From the NCBI GenBank assembly GCA_040768665.1, contig JAXGMN010000094.1, positions 1 to 26,715 on the forward strand: a stretch of 26,715 nt of DNA, given 5' to 3'. Positions 16,341 to 24,287 of the stretch are shown here, piece by piece. Each line of letters opens with the position of its first letter. Position 1 is the first letter of the stretch. The DNA comes from JABWBD01 sp040768665. GTDB taxonomy: Bacteria; Planctomycetota; Planctomycetia; Pirellulales; Thermoguttaceae. Below the pieces are notes generated by a model, which saw nothing but the letters and a program-made list of their open reading frames with translations, was not told where the DNA came from and searched no databases. A program made the translations under genes and the position numbers.

Positions 16341-17972
16341 TTATCGCATAAGAGCACCCGGAAGGTGCGGCGTCGGCAGGTCGCTTCCATGTACCTGGCT
16401 GTGGCACACCGTACACTTCTGGTAAAAGGCGCTTTGAAGATCTCGTTGTCCCGCCGCTCCAAGTTGGGCGATTGCCGTATTGGCGTTGCCCGCGTTGGTG
16501 GAGACGAAGTCCGGCAGACGCCCAAAACCAATCGCCGGAGAGCCAACGGTATGATTCGGGCCGCCCGTCGTTGGCCCGCCGCGGTGACCGGAGTGGCACC
16601 TTAGACAGAGGAACGTCGTCGGCTGGCGGAGCAGATCCTGCTCCACGGCTCCGTGCGGCTCATGGCAGTAGGCACAGTTCTCGGTCACCGGCGGGTGCTC
16701 GTAGGCAAAGGGCCCCTGGAACTCCGCATGGCACTTCCAGCACACCATGTTGACGGTTTCCTCCTTGAGGTTGCCTTCAAACTGCCCATGCGAGTCGTGG
16801 CAGTCCGAGCAGACCATCTTCCCTTCCTGAATGGGATGGTGAGAGGGCATGGCGGTGCGGCCATAGATCTCCTGGTGGCACTTGTAGCACACCTCGGGCT
16901 CCTGGACCGTCATCTGGCGCCGCTTCGGCCGCTGGATGTTCGTATGGTTGATCAGCGCGACCCTCGGCACGCACGCGTCGGGATGCGGGTTATGGCAGTC
17001 GGTGCAGGCCACGCCATGCGTGGCATGCACCGATGAGTGCCAGGCCATCGTGGGCGAATCCTGCGAATGGCATTGCAGGCACAGATCCACGCGGGCGGAC
17101 TCCAGCAGCCTTCCATGGGCGTCGTGGCACGTCGTGCAGTTGAACCCGTTCGAGCCGCAGATTTGGTGCGGCCCGGCGATTTCCTGATATTGGCGGTATT
17201 CGCCATGGCACTGGTAGCAGACATAGGGCGCTTCGGCGCCGAGATGGTACGACGTCCCTCGCAGCGACTTCCAGTTTGCACGCATCTCGAGCGGTGCGGC
17301 GGCGCCCTTGGCGGCGGCGTCGAAACGAACGGGAACCACCGGCGATGGGGCCGCGGACTGCTGATAGTCGCTGGCCGTCACGTAGGAATCGGCCGGCCGA
17401 TCCAGTGCGGCGACAACCGTGGCTGGCGTTCCCGGCGGAACATTGTAGTGGACCTTGTGGCAGTTGAGGCAGGAGACGTTCTTTGCCGCGTGCGCGGAAG
17501 TCCGCCAGCGGCCTCCCACCGAGCAGGCATCCCCTTCGTGGCAACGCAGGCACAGCTCGGAAGCGACCGTCGGAGCCAATGCCTTGTAGTCGAAGATCAG
17601 GCCCTCTTCTTTGCCGCGGGTTTCCAAATGCTTGCTCGCCGGACCGTGGCAGGCCTCGCACTGGAAGCCGCCATGCACGTTGTAGGCGGCGGTCTTGGCG
17701 TAGGTCTCGTGGCAGGTCGCGCAGAGTTCGTCATCCTTGACGTATTCCGCCCCGGCGATTTGGGGAAGATCCGCGCGCACGACGCGGGCATAGGATACCT
17801 GCTGGAAAGCATTGTCTCCCTTGGGCCATCCCGGGCCCAAATAGGTTTCCGTTCGCCGTTCGGGCTGATGCGGCGAATTGCACGCGGTCATTCCCAGGGC
17901 GACGATGCCCGCGGCGATCAGTCCAGCGCTAGACAACCACCAGCGTGTTCCGAAAAGTCCATTCCTATACAC
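16341..17972 (-). CDS. 14-heme DmsE/MtrA-like cytochrome, putative lipoprotein
   Basis: The product has 543 residues. A hydrophobic signal (12-30) ends in ALGMTAC with Cys31 as a possible lipid-attachment site. Fourteen CxxCH motifs follow, from CATCH (84-88) to CTVCH near the end. The C-terminal half carries the DmsE/MtrA repeat pattern: CYKCHQEI...PSHHPIQEGKMVCSDCH, CWKCHAEFQGPF, YEHPPVTENCAYCHEPHG and a final KCTVCHSQVHGS. In Shewanella this family spans the outer membrane inside an MtrB-type barrel. Here the neighbour downstream is such a barrel. The GTG at 17972 was chosen because a perfect AAGGAGG precedes it by seven bases. Confidence 0.85.
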   Translation of the reverse strand: MYRNGLFGTRWWLSSAGLIAAGIVALGMTACNSPHQPERRTETYLGPGWPKGDNAFQQVSYARVVRADLPQIAGAEYVKDDELCATCHETYAKTAAYNVHGGFQCEACHGPASKHLETRGKEEGLIFDYKALAPTVASELCLRCHEGDACSVGGRWRTSAHAAKNVSCLNCHKVHYNVPPGTPATVVAALDRPADSYVTASDYQQSAAPSPVVPVRFDAAAKGAAAPLEMRANWKSLRGTSYHLGAEAPYVCYQCHGEYRQYQEIAGPHQICGSNGFNCTTCHDAHGRLLESARVDLCLQCHSQDSPTMAWHSSVHATHGVACTDCHNPHPDACVPRVALINHTNIQRPKRRQMTVQEPEVCYKCHQEIYGRTAMPSHHPIQEGKMVCSDCHDSHGQFEGNLKEETVNMVCWKCHAEFQGPFAYEHPPVTENCAYCHEPHGAVEQDLLRQPTTFLCLRCHSGHRGGPTTGGPNHTVGSPAIGFGRLPDFVSTNAGNANTAIAQLGAAGQRDLQSAFYQKCTVCHSQVHGSDLPTPHLPGALMR

Positions 17973-17979
17973 GACCACA

Positions 17980-17986
17980 CCTCCTT
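17980..17986 (-). promoter_or_regulatory. Ribosome binding site fixing the 14-heme gene start
   Basis: On the minus strand AAGGAGG ends seven bases before the GTG at 17972. A GTG two codons upstream (17978) would be only one base away. No ATG is available in frame, so this site decides the start. Confidence 0.8.
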
Positions 17987-18504
17987 GTAGGGGCGGTAGA
18001 GCCTCGGGACCAATAAGTCTTCGGCCGGCTTTCCTGACCGGTCTATTCGCCTGGGAGGTAGTCGATCTCACCGGAACGAGCTGTGAGCGAGAGAACGAAT
18101 TGCCCGCTACCCCCCCGTTTTCGTCGTTCTTGGCACACTTATCAGACGGCAACGCATAGTCCGCGCACCGCCCAATTTTCGCATAATCACTCTTCGCCGA
18201 TTATCTCGCTCCATCTTTAGGGGTTTTCCTAGTTCGTAAGTGCAGTTCGGCGGTTATGTTTTCTCCGGCAATGAGGCCCCCCCTGGGGCAAGATGGGCAC
18301 GCTGACCCGCCGCGCCGCTCTGGGGATTGGCGTTTACAGACGCTCGCCACGGCATTACCATCCGGCCCCAAACGGCTGGTAGAACGGAGGAACTTAGAGC
18401 GGTTGTTGGAGTCGTCGTCGCAACGGCGTCCCTTTCGATCTAAGCAGAGACGTCGACGGTTGGCCGTTTGCGACCGTTGCGTTCTCCGACGGGCGAGGGT
18501 ATCG
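17987..18504. other. Intergenic region without a supportable gene
   Basis: This 518-base stretch lies between the divergent 14-heme gene and the hemA remnant. Reading frames crossing it lack family features and ribosome binding sites. It must hold the promoter of the leftward cytochrome operon, but I found no convincing -35/-10 pair and no GG-N10-GC sigma-54 site. Confidence 0.5.
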
Positions 18505-18794
18505 ATGCAATTCCTGGTGCTCGGCTGCAATCATCAAAGCGCCACGATCGGGATGCGCGAGCAGTTGGCCTTCAGCCGGCTGGTCAACAAACTGCTTCAT
18601 CCGCCGCTGGAATCACTCCGCCTGGAATCGCGCAGTACCGTGCCCACGGCCCTGCTCGACGCCTTCAGCCGGCTCTTCCAACTAAGAGCCTATCCCAAAA
18701 CCGCCGGGGACTGGCTCATTTTGCGGAGTCTTCGGAGCAAAATGTGCCTGTCCCCTTCTCCTCCGAGGTTTTGGGATAGGCTCTAAGCGATTGA
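18505..18794 (+). pseudogene. hemA: hemA (glutamyl-tRNA reductase) remnant, internally deleted and element-interrupted
   Basis: The frame starts with MQFLVLGCNHQSATIGMREQ then LAFS, which is the N-terminus of glutamyl-tRNA reductase, the first enzyme of tetrapyrrole synthesis. It jumps at once to RLVNKLLHPPLESLRLE and LLDAFSRLFQL, the extreme C-terminus of the same family. The catalytic and NADPH domains, several hundred residues in normal HemA, are absent. A hairpin element (18687-18782) is inserted in the last codons. Removing it with one CTAAG copy restores LFQLSD then TGA at 18792-18794, whereas the present frame ends at TAA 18784-18786. The 14-mer GCCTTCAGCCGGCT occurs at 18568 and 18661. 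A working hemA must lie elsewhere. Confidence 0.7.
18682..18787. mobile_element. 96-bp MITE-like hairpin element with 5-bp target duplication
   Basis: The element (18687-18782) has perfect 16-bp terminal inverted repeats, AGCCTATCCCAAAACC and its complement. It is flanked by direct repeats CTAAG at 18682-18686 and 18783-18787. Inside is a second inverted repeat of 19 bases (18706-18724 with 18737-18755, two mismatches) with the core GGGGAC-N-GGC / GCC-N-GTCCCC. It encodes no protein, so mobilisation would depend on an enzyme elsewhere. Confidence 0.75.
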
Positions 18795-18802
18795 TAGCGC
18801 AA

Positions 18803-18831
18803 TTGCGATCATCGCTATTATTGTCTATATT
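18803..18831 (+). promoter_or_regulatory. Candidate promoter for resB-ccsA
   Basis: TTGCGA (18803-18808) and TATATT (18826-18831) lie 17 bases apart, with the -10 matching at 5 of 6 positions and the -35 at 4 of 6. The site is between the two hairpin elements and about 190 bases before the ResB start. Its transcript would carry the second hairpin in its leader. Confidence 0.35.
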
Positions 18832-18861
18832 GACTGTAACAAATTCCGCCAAGCGTCTTGG

Positions 18862-18960
18862 AGGCTCTGACAAAGCGGGGACCGGCTCCGAGCCAAACAG
18901 TCGCAAATCACGGAGAATAGTCGCCCTCACGAGGTGCCTGTCCCCGTTTTGTCAGAGCCT
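18862..18960. repeat. Second hairpin element, same core as the MITE-like element
   Basis: The 20-bp outer arms (18862-18881, beginning AGGCTCTGAC, and 18941-18960) match with one mismatch. Inside them GGGGAC-C-GGC and GCC-T-GTCCCC share the core of the upstream element, while the outer arms differ. No clean target duplication was found. It lies 59 bases before the ResB start and could also act as a leader hairpin. Confidence 0.7.
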
Positions 18961-19019
18961 TTTCGTTTTCGCCGGAAAACACGCGTAGACGCTTCCCGAG
19001 CATGAACAAGGAACATTCG

Positions 19020-20954
19020 ATGGCGTCCTCAGGCGATCCCGCCAGGCCCCGTACCACCGAGGCCCACCCCCTGGCCGTGATCCTTCGCTGGTTGGCTTCC
19101 CTGAAGCTGGCCGTGATCCTGATCGTGGCGCTGGCATGCGTGCTGGCGTGGGCGACGATCTTGGAGTCGGCCCACGGCCGGGAATACGCGCAGTGGTATG
19201 TCTATAAGAGCACTTGGTTCATCGGGCTGCTGGCCCTGCTGGGGGTCAACATCCTCGCGGCGACATGCGTCCGCTGGCCGTGGACGAAGACCCGTAGCGG
19301 GTTTGTGATGACCCACGCAGGGCTGCTCGTGCTCTTGGCAGGTTCGGTCCAGACATTCATGGCGGGCATCGACGGCCGCATGATCGTCGAGGAGGGCCAG
19401 ACGGGAAACACCGTCCTGCTGACCGACCGAAGCCAGCTCACTGCGATGTGGCATCAGGATCGCGGCATCCGGCCGGCTGCGTTCTCGTTCAATGCGGGAC
19501 CGGTGGACTGGCCGGAGGGAAAGAGCCTCGACATGGGCGAGCTGGGTGGCATCGAGGTGAGGATCCTCCGATTTCTACGCCATGCGCGAACAGAAGAAGC
19601 TTGGGTTGAAGATCCGACCGGCGCGGGCGGACCGGCGCTGAAGTTCGCCTTGATCGGACCCGGCGGAACGTCTGCGGGCGAAAAGTGGCTCGCTGGCGGC
19701 CCGTTCGGCGGAGAGGCCGCCATCGGCCCGGCAACGTTCGAACTGCACCGCGCCTCCGAGGCATCGCTGCTGGAAGACTTCACCGACCCGCCTGCCGCCG
19801 AGGGTATGGACGAGAAGGGGGTTCTCTCGTTGCATTACCAAGGCAAAATCGAGCGATTCGCGGTGAGCGAACACTTGGGTAAGGAAGTTTCACTGGGCGA
19901 AGGCGCTCCGCGAGTCGTCATCGCGGAGTATCTGCCCGCCGCCCGCCCCGGTGAAGGTGGTAAGTTCGTGTCGCAGGGCGACGATGCGCAAAACCCGATG
20001 CTGGAACTGCAGGTCTACCTGCCGGACCGCGAGGAACCGGTGCGGCAGATCGCCTTCGCCCGCCATCCCTTGCTGAACCTGGATGCCGTCCATGCCAAGG
20101 CAACGCCGATCAAGTTCTGGTATCATCATCCGGCCGTCAAACCCGCGGCCGGGACTCAGTTTCTGCAAACCCCCGATGGAAAGCTTCACGCGCGTACCGC
20201 CGGCGAAAAGGGCTATCAATCGCGGGAAGTCAAAGTCGGAGACACGATGGCAACCTCCGCGGGCTTCCAGTTGCACCTGAGCGAGTTTTTTGAACACGCC
20301 CGCGAAGAGGTGCTGTTCCGGCCCGTCGAACTCGCTCGCGGCGAGATGTCCGGGCCGGAAGCCGCCGTGCTGGTCGAGGTCACCGCCGGCGGGAAATCGC
20401 AGCAGGTCTGGTTGAAGCGCAACGACGATACGCATGGCTTCCAGATACTCGAAAGTCCCGAGGGGCCGCTGGCGATCGGTTTTGGCTATGAACGCATACC
20501 TCTCGCCTTCTCGCTGAAACTGCACGAATTCCAACGCACCAGCAATCCCGGCGGAATGGGCGACGCCTCGTTTGCCAGCTCGGTGCAACTGATCGATCCG
20601 GTGGAGGAGATCGACGCCGGGCGGGAAATCTCGATGAACGAACCGCTGGTGCATGGCAAATACACGTTCTACCAGTCGGGGTTCCACGAGATGCCCGGCG
20701 GCAAGGAGGCGACCGTGCTTACCGTCGCCTACGACCCCGGTCGCTTTCTCAAATACCTTGGCAGCTTGATGATCTGCGTCGGTGTGTTTTTCATGTTCTA
20801 CACCAAGGCCAACCTCACGCGGAAGCTCTGGGATACGCTCATCGGCCGTTGGTCGAAACCGCGCCGGAAGAATGAACCCCCGTCCGGCTCCCATCGCCCC
20901 ATTTCACCGCGAGAGGACCACGCTGCAGAGGACGCCCTCGTCCACGCAGAATGA
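19020..20954 (+). CDS. resB: ResB/Ccs1 cytochrome c biogenesis protein (System II)
   Basis: ResB (Ccs1/CcsB) forms with CcsA the System II heme-export and ligation complex. The 644-residue product has three N-terminal spans (about 29-48, 66-83 and 95-113). The last begins GFVMTHAGLLVLLAG with the conserved His (residue 99). A large extracytoplasmic domain follows, then one C-terminal span (FLKYLGSLMICVGVFFMFY). LASLKLAVILIVALA...ATILES at the start is characteristic of the family. ATG 19020 follows AAGGA with seven bases of spacing and was preferred over ATG 19002, six codons upstream, which lacks one. It is separated from ccsA by 115 bases that hold a hairpin repeat. Confidence 0.88.
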   Translation: MASSGDPARPRTTEAHPLAVILRWLASLKLAVILIVALACVLAWATILESAHGREYAQWYVYKSTWFIGLLALLGVNILAATCVRWPWTKTRSGFVMTHAGLLVLLAGSVQTFMAGIDGRMIVEEGQTGNTVLLTDRSQLTAMWHQDRGIRPAAFSFNAGPVDWPEGKSLDMGELGGIEVRILRFLRHARTEEAWVEDPTGAGGPALKFALIGPGGTSAGEKWLAGGPFGGEAAIGPATFELHRASEASLLEDFTDPPAAEGMDEKGVLSLHYQGKIERFAVSEHLGKEVSLGEGAPRVVIAEYLPAARPGEGGKFVSQGDDAQNPMLELQVYLPDREEPVRQIAFARHPLLNLDAVHAKATPIKFWYHHPAVKPAAGTQFLQTPDGKLHARTAGEKGYQSREVKVGDTMATSAGFQLHLSEFFEHAREEVLFRPVELARGEMSGPEAAVLVEVTAGGKSQQVWLKRNDDTHGFQILESPEGPLAIGFGYERIPLAFSLKLHEFQRTSNPGGMGDASFASSVQLIDPVEEIDAGREISMNEPLVHGKYTFYQSGFHEMPGGKEATVLTVAYDPGRFLKYLGSLMICVGVFFMFYTKANLTRKLWDTLIGRWSKPRRKNEPPSGSHRPISPREDHAAEDALVHAE

Positions 20955-20965
20955 AGAGTGGAGTG

Positions 20966-21029
20966 ATGGAGTGTAGGAGTGGGGAAGGAGGGCGCATCAC
21001 TCCAACAATCCAATACTCCAACACTCCAT
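20966..21029. repeat. Imperfect palindrome between resB and ccsA
   Basis: ATGGAGTGTAGGAGT (20966-20980) pairs with ACTCCAACACTCCAT (21015-21029) with one mismatch. The loop side holds further short repeats of the type TCCAACAATCCAATACTCC. The purine-rich and pyrimidine-rich halves make a stable hairpin in the resB-ccsA transcript. It looks like a dispersed repeat rather than a terminator. Confidence 0.6.
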
Positions 21030-21069
21030 TCCTCCCTTCCTCCTAACCACGGATCATAGGAACGAATCG

Positions 21070-22941
21070 ATGCGCAGTTTCGCGACACTCTTCGTGCTCT
21101 TGGCGACCGCTTTGCCCAGTTCCGCTGGGTCGCCCACCACTCGGAACTTCGACTGGACGGCCTGGCAGCGTCTGCCGGTCCAGGAAGGCGGCCGTTACAA
21201 GCCGCTCGACACTCTGGCCTGGGAGACATCGCGGCTGTTGGCGAACCGGACGAGCTTCACCGCTCCGGACACGAAAGAGAAGCTCAATCCCACGGCCTTC
21301 TACCTGGCGCTGATTCTCGAGTGGCCCGGTTGGGACCAGGCGGCCGACCCGCACGCCTCGGCACAGCACGGCATGCATGGCGGAATGCCCGCGCCGCCGG
21401 TAGAGCCCGACCACTGGGACAAGGCTCCTCTCTTGCGAACGGATTATCTCGAGCTGCGCGAGGCCCTGGGGATGCCGGCGGACCAGAAATACGTATCGCC
21501 GCTGGAGTTGGGTAAGGCGGAAATCCGCGATCCGCACACAGGAAGCACGAGCCTGTTCGTGACCTGGGCCGGCAAGCTTGCCATGCAACAAGACCAGGGT
21601 TTGACGACCTTCGAGAAGAAGGGGTTGGAACTGGCCGACAAGTACTGGGTTTACCAGGCCCACCGCTCGGGCAAGCGCCTGGAGATCTTGCCGCTTGCCG
21701 GGAGCGACAGCGATGAGTGGCTCTCCCTCGCTTCGCTGGTGAAGGGGAAATTCAACGGCGAGAACGACGCCAGTGGCGAATTGCGAAAGCTCCAAGAGAG
21801 CTTCCAAGAAGTACGCAAGGCTTACCTCCAGCGGTCTCCGCAAGCGTTCCGGGAAGCGTCGGATCGCTTTATCCTCGCGGCAGGACAGTTGGGCCCTCGG
21901 CTGGGCGAGTATCCCGCGGCCTCGACCATCTCGCTGGAAGTTGCCTACAACCGCTGGGCGCCGTTCCGGTTTGCCTGGGTTTTCATGCTGCTGGCTCTGC
22001 TGGCGGTTCTCCTGAATCTGGGAACCGGTTGGAGATGGCTCTACGCAGGCAGCTTCCTCTTCTACGTTGCCGGCACCCTTGCCATGCTGGTCGGCTTCGG
22101 CATGCGGATGGCCATTTCAGGCCGCGCGCCGGTGACGAACATGTACGAGTCGGTCGTCTACGTCGGCCTCGGCGCGGCTCTGTTCGGGCTGGTCTTTGAA
22201 CTGATGCAACGCAGGCGCTATATCCTAACCGCGGCCGCCGCGGTTTGCACGGTGGCGCTGATCCTGGCCGACAACGCGCCGGCGGTCCTGGACCCGAGCC
22301 TGCGGCCGCTGCAACCGGTGCTGCGGAGCAACTTCTGGCTTGTGATCCACGTGCTCAGTATCACGCTCAGCTACGCCGCCTTTGCCTTGGCGCTGGGGAT
22401 CGCCAACATCACGCTCGGCTACTACGTCGTCCGTTCGAAGGACAAGGACACCGTCACCTCTCTCAGTCGCTTCACCTACCGGTCGCTTCAAGTCGGTGTG
22501 CTGCTGCTGGCGGCCGGAACCATTCTCGGCGGAGTGTGGGCGGACTACGCCTGGGGCCGCTTCTGGGGATGGGATCCGAAGGAAGTCTGGGCCTTGATTG
22601 CGCTGCTCGGCTACGTGGCCCTGCTGCACGCCCGTTATGTCGGCTGGATCGGCCAGTTCGGTCTCAGCGTCTGGTCGGTGATCTGCTTCTCGCTGGTCAT
22701 CGTTGCCTGGTACGGCGTCAATTTCGTACTCGGCGCCGGGCTGCACAGCTACGGTTTCGGGGGCGGCGGACAGAGCTACGTCGTCGGCGCCTTGGCCGTG
22801 CAGTTTCTCTATCTCGGCGTCGCGGCGCTTCGCGCAGCGCCGCAGGCGTGGTCGGAAGAAACGGCCGAGGCGGTCGCGCCGCAGCCCGCGGCACTGCACC
22901 AGCCCGGCGCGATCATTCCGAACGTAAGCCATACTTCTTGA
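21070..22941 (+). CDS. ccsA: CcsA/ResC cytochrome c biogenesis protein (System II)
   Basis: A 623-residue protein. It has a signal-like N-terminus, an extracytoplasmic region to about residue 300, then about eight membrane spans ending near residue 590. The heme-handling WWD motif is WGRFWGWDPKEVWA starting at residue 495. Candidate axial histidines are residues 427 (WLVIHVLSITLSYAAF), 520 (LLHARYVGW) and 559 (GAGLHSYGF). CcsA moves heme across the membrane and attaches it with ResB. The long N-terminal domain exceeds the classic CcsA of about 320 residues; planctomycete and epsilonproteobacterial forms are often enlarged. Its 3' end overlaps the opposing regulator gene by 29 bases. Confidence 0.9.
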   Translation: MRSFATLFVLLATALPSSAGSPTTRNFDWTAWQRLPVQEGGRYKPLDTLAWETSRLLANRTSFTAPDTKEKLNPTAFYLALILEWPGWDQAADPHASAQHGMHGGMPAPPVEPDHWDKAPLLRTDYLELREALGMPADQKYVSPLELGKAEIRDPHTGSTSLFVTWAGKLAMQQDQGLTTFEKKGLELADKYWVYQAHRSGKRLEILPLAGSDSDEWLSLASLVKGKFNGENDASGELRKLQESFQEVRKAYLQRSPQAFREASDRFILAAGQLGPRLGEYPAASTISLEVAYNRWAPFRFAWVFMLLALLAVLLNLGTGWRWLYAGSFLFYVAGTLAMLVGFGMRMAISGRAPVTNMYESVVYVGLGAALFGLVFELMQRRRYILTAAAAVCTVALILADNAPAVLDPSLRPLQPVLRSNFWLVIHVLSITLSYAAFALALGIANITLGYYVVRSKDKDTVTSLSRFTYRSLQVGVLLLAAGTILGGVWADYAWGRFWGWDPKEVWALIALLGYVALLHARYVGWIGQFGLSVWSVICFSLVIVAWYGVNFVLGAGLHSYGFGGGGQSYVVGALAVQFLYLGVAALRAAPQAWSEETAEAVAPQPAALHQPGAIIPNVSHTS

Positions 22942-24256
22942 TCTTGTTGTACACCGTCACCCGGTCGACCTGCAGGATTTCCGCGGCCCGCGTGACATTG
23001 CCGCCGGTGTGCTTGAGCACGGCGGCGATGTGGCGCTTCTCCATCTCCGCAAGAGAATGCTCGGCGGCGGCGTCCCTGGCGGGCGCACGCAGGGGAAGGT
23101 CGTCGGGGCGGATCATCGGCGGCCTGCCGACGACCATCGCCCGCTCCACGGCGTTGGACAGTTCTCGCACGTTTCCCGGCCAATCGTAGGCCGAGAGCAG
23201 TTCCATCGCCTCGGGGCTGATGCCGGTGATCCGCTTGTCCATCTGCCGGGCGAAGCGATCGACGAAGTAGTCCGCCAGCGCCGGGATGTCCGACCGCCGG
23301 ACGCGCAGCGGCGGCAGGTCGATGGTGAAAACATTGATCCGGTAATAGAAGTCCTCGCGGAAGCGGCCGTTTTCGACCGCCGATTCGAGGTTCTCATTCG
23401 TCGCGCAGATGACGCGGAAATCGGCCCTCAGCCCACGTGTGCCGCCGACGCGGCTGAATTCCTTGGTCTCCAGCACACGCAACAGATCGATCTGCATCTT
23501 CGGGTCGATGGCGCCCACCTCGTCGAGAAAGAGGGTTCCGCCGTCGGCCATCTCGATCTTGCCCTTGCGCTGATACTGGGCGCCGGTGAACGCGCCCTTC
23601 TCGTGGCCGAAAAGTTCGCTCTCCAACAGTCCCTGCGGCAACGCGCCGCAATTGACGGACACCATCGGGAAATATCGCCGTTTGCTGCCGGCGTGGATGG
23701 CGCGGGCGATGATCTCCTTGCCCGTGCCGCTCTCGCCGCGGATCAGCACGGTGGCGTCGGTCGCGGCGACGTGTTCGACAAGCTCCATCACCTTGCGCAT
23801 CGGCGGGCTGTCGCCCACGATCCGGTCGGCGCCCAGCGCGCCGTCCAAGGTCTCACGCAGTTGTTCGTTCTCCTGATGCAGACGCCGCTGTTCCAGGGCG
23901 CGCCGGACGAGGTGTATGAGTTCGTCGGGGTTGATCGGCTTGGTCACATAATCGAATGCCCCCTGTTTCAGCGCCTGCACCGCCGTATCGACCGACGCGA
24001 AGGCGGTGATCATGATCACGGCGCACCGGCCGTCGGCGCGGTGAATGTGCTTCTGCAGTTCCAAGCCGTCCATTCCGGGCATTTTGATGTCCAGCAGGAC
24101 GACGTCGAAGCTGCGGCGCCGCATCGCGTCCAACGCGGCGGCGGCGCTGTCCACTGCCGTCGCTTCAAATCGGTTCTTGCGAAACCAATGGTAGAGCGAA
24201 TCGCGGACGGAGAACTCGTCGTCGACGATCAGGATGCTTTCCACCGGGTTGGACAT
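22913..24256 (-). CDS. NtrC-family sigma-54-dependent response regulator
   Basis: This 447-residue regulator has three domains. The receiver domain has acidic residues Asp12 and Asp13, phosphoacceptor Asp56 (VVLLDIKMPGMDG) and KPINPDE. The AAA+ domain has Walker A GESGTGKE, the sigma-54-contacting GAFTGA loop, Walker B GGTLFLDEVG and the WPGNVREL motif. The Fis-type helix-turn-helix is GNVTRAAEILQVDRVTVYNK. It needs sigma-54 polymerase to activate its targets. The ATG at 24256 follows GGAAAG; in-frame codons further upstream are not conserved. It lies 31 bases downstream of the sensor kinase stop and is clearly its partner. Its targets are not known. Confidence 0.93.
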   Translation of the reverse strand: MSNPVESILIVDDEFSVRDSLYHWFRKNRFEATAVDSAAAALDAMRRRSFDVVLLDIKMPGMDGLELQKHIHRADGRCAVIMITAFASVDTAVQALKQGAFDYVTKPINPDELIHLVRRALEQRRLHQENEQLRETLDGALGADRIVGDSPPMRKVMELVEHVAATDATVLIRGESGTGKEIIARAIHAGSKRRYFPMVSVNCGALPQGLLESELFGHEKGAFTGAQYQRKGKIEMADGGTLFLDEVGAIDPKMQIDLLRVLETKEFSRVGGTRGLRADFRVICATNENLESAVENGRFREDFYYRINVFTIDLPPLRVRRSDIPALADYFVDRFARQMDKRITGISPEAMELLSAYDWPGNVRELSNAVERAMVVGRPPMIRPDDLPLRAPARDAAAEHSLAEMEKRHIAAVLKHTGGNVTRAAEILQVDRVTVYNKIKKYGLRSE

Positions 24257-24287
24257 CGATCTTTCCATCGCCTTTGCTGATACGTGA

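Noticed and set aside
18201..18530. Minus-strand open frame of 109 codons upstream of the hemA remnant
   Set aside because: It has no ribosome binding site, no domain and a composition typical of non-coding sequence.
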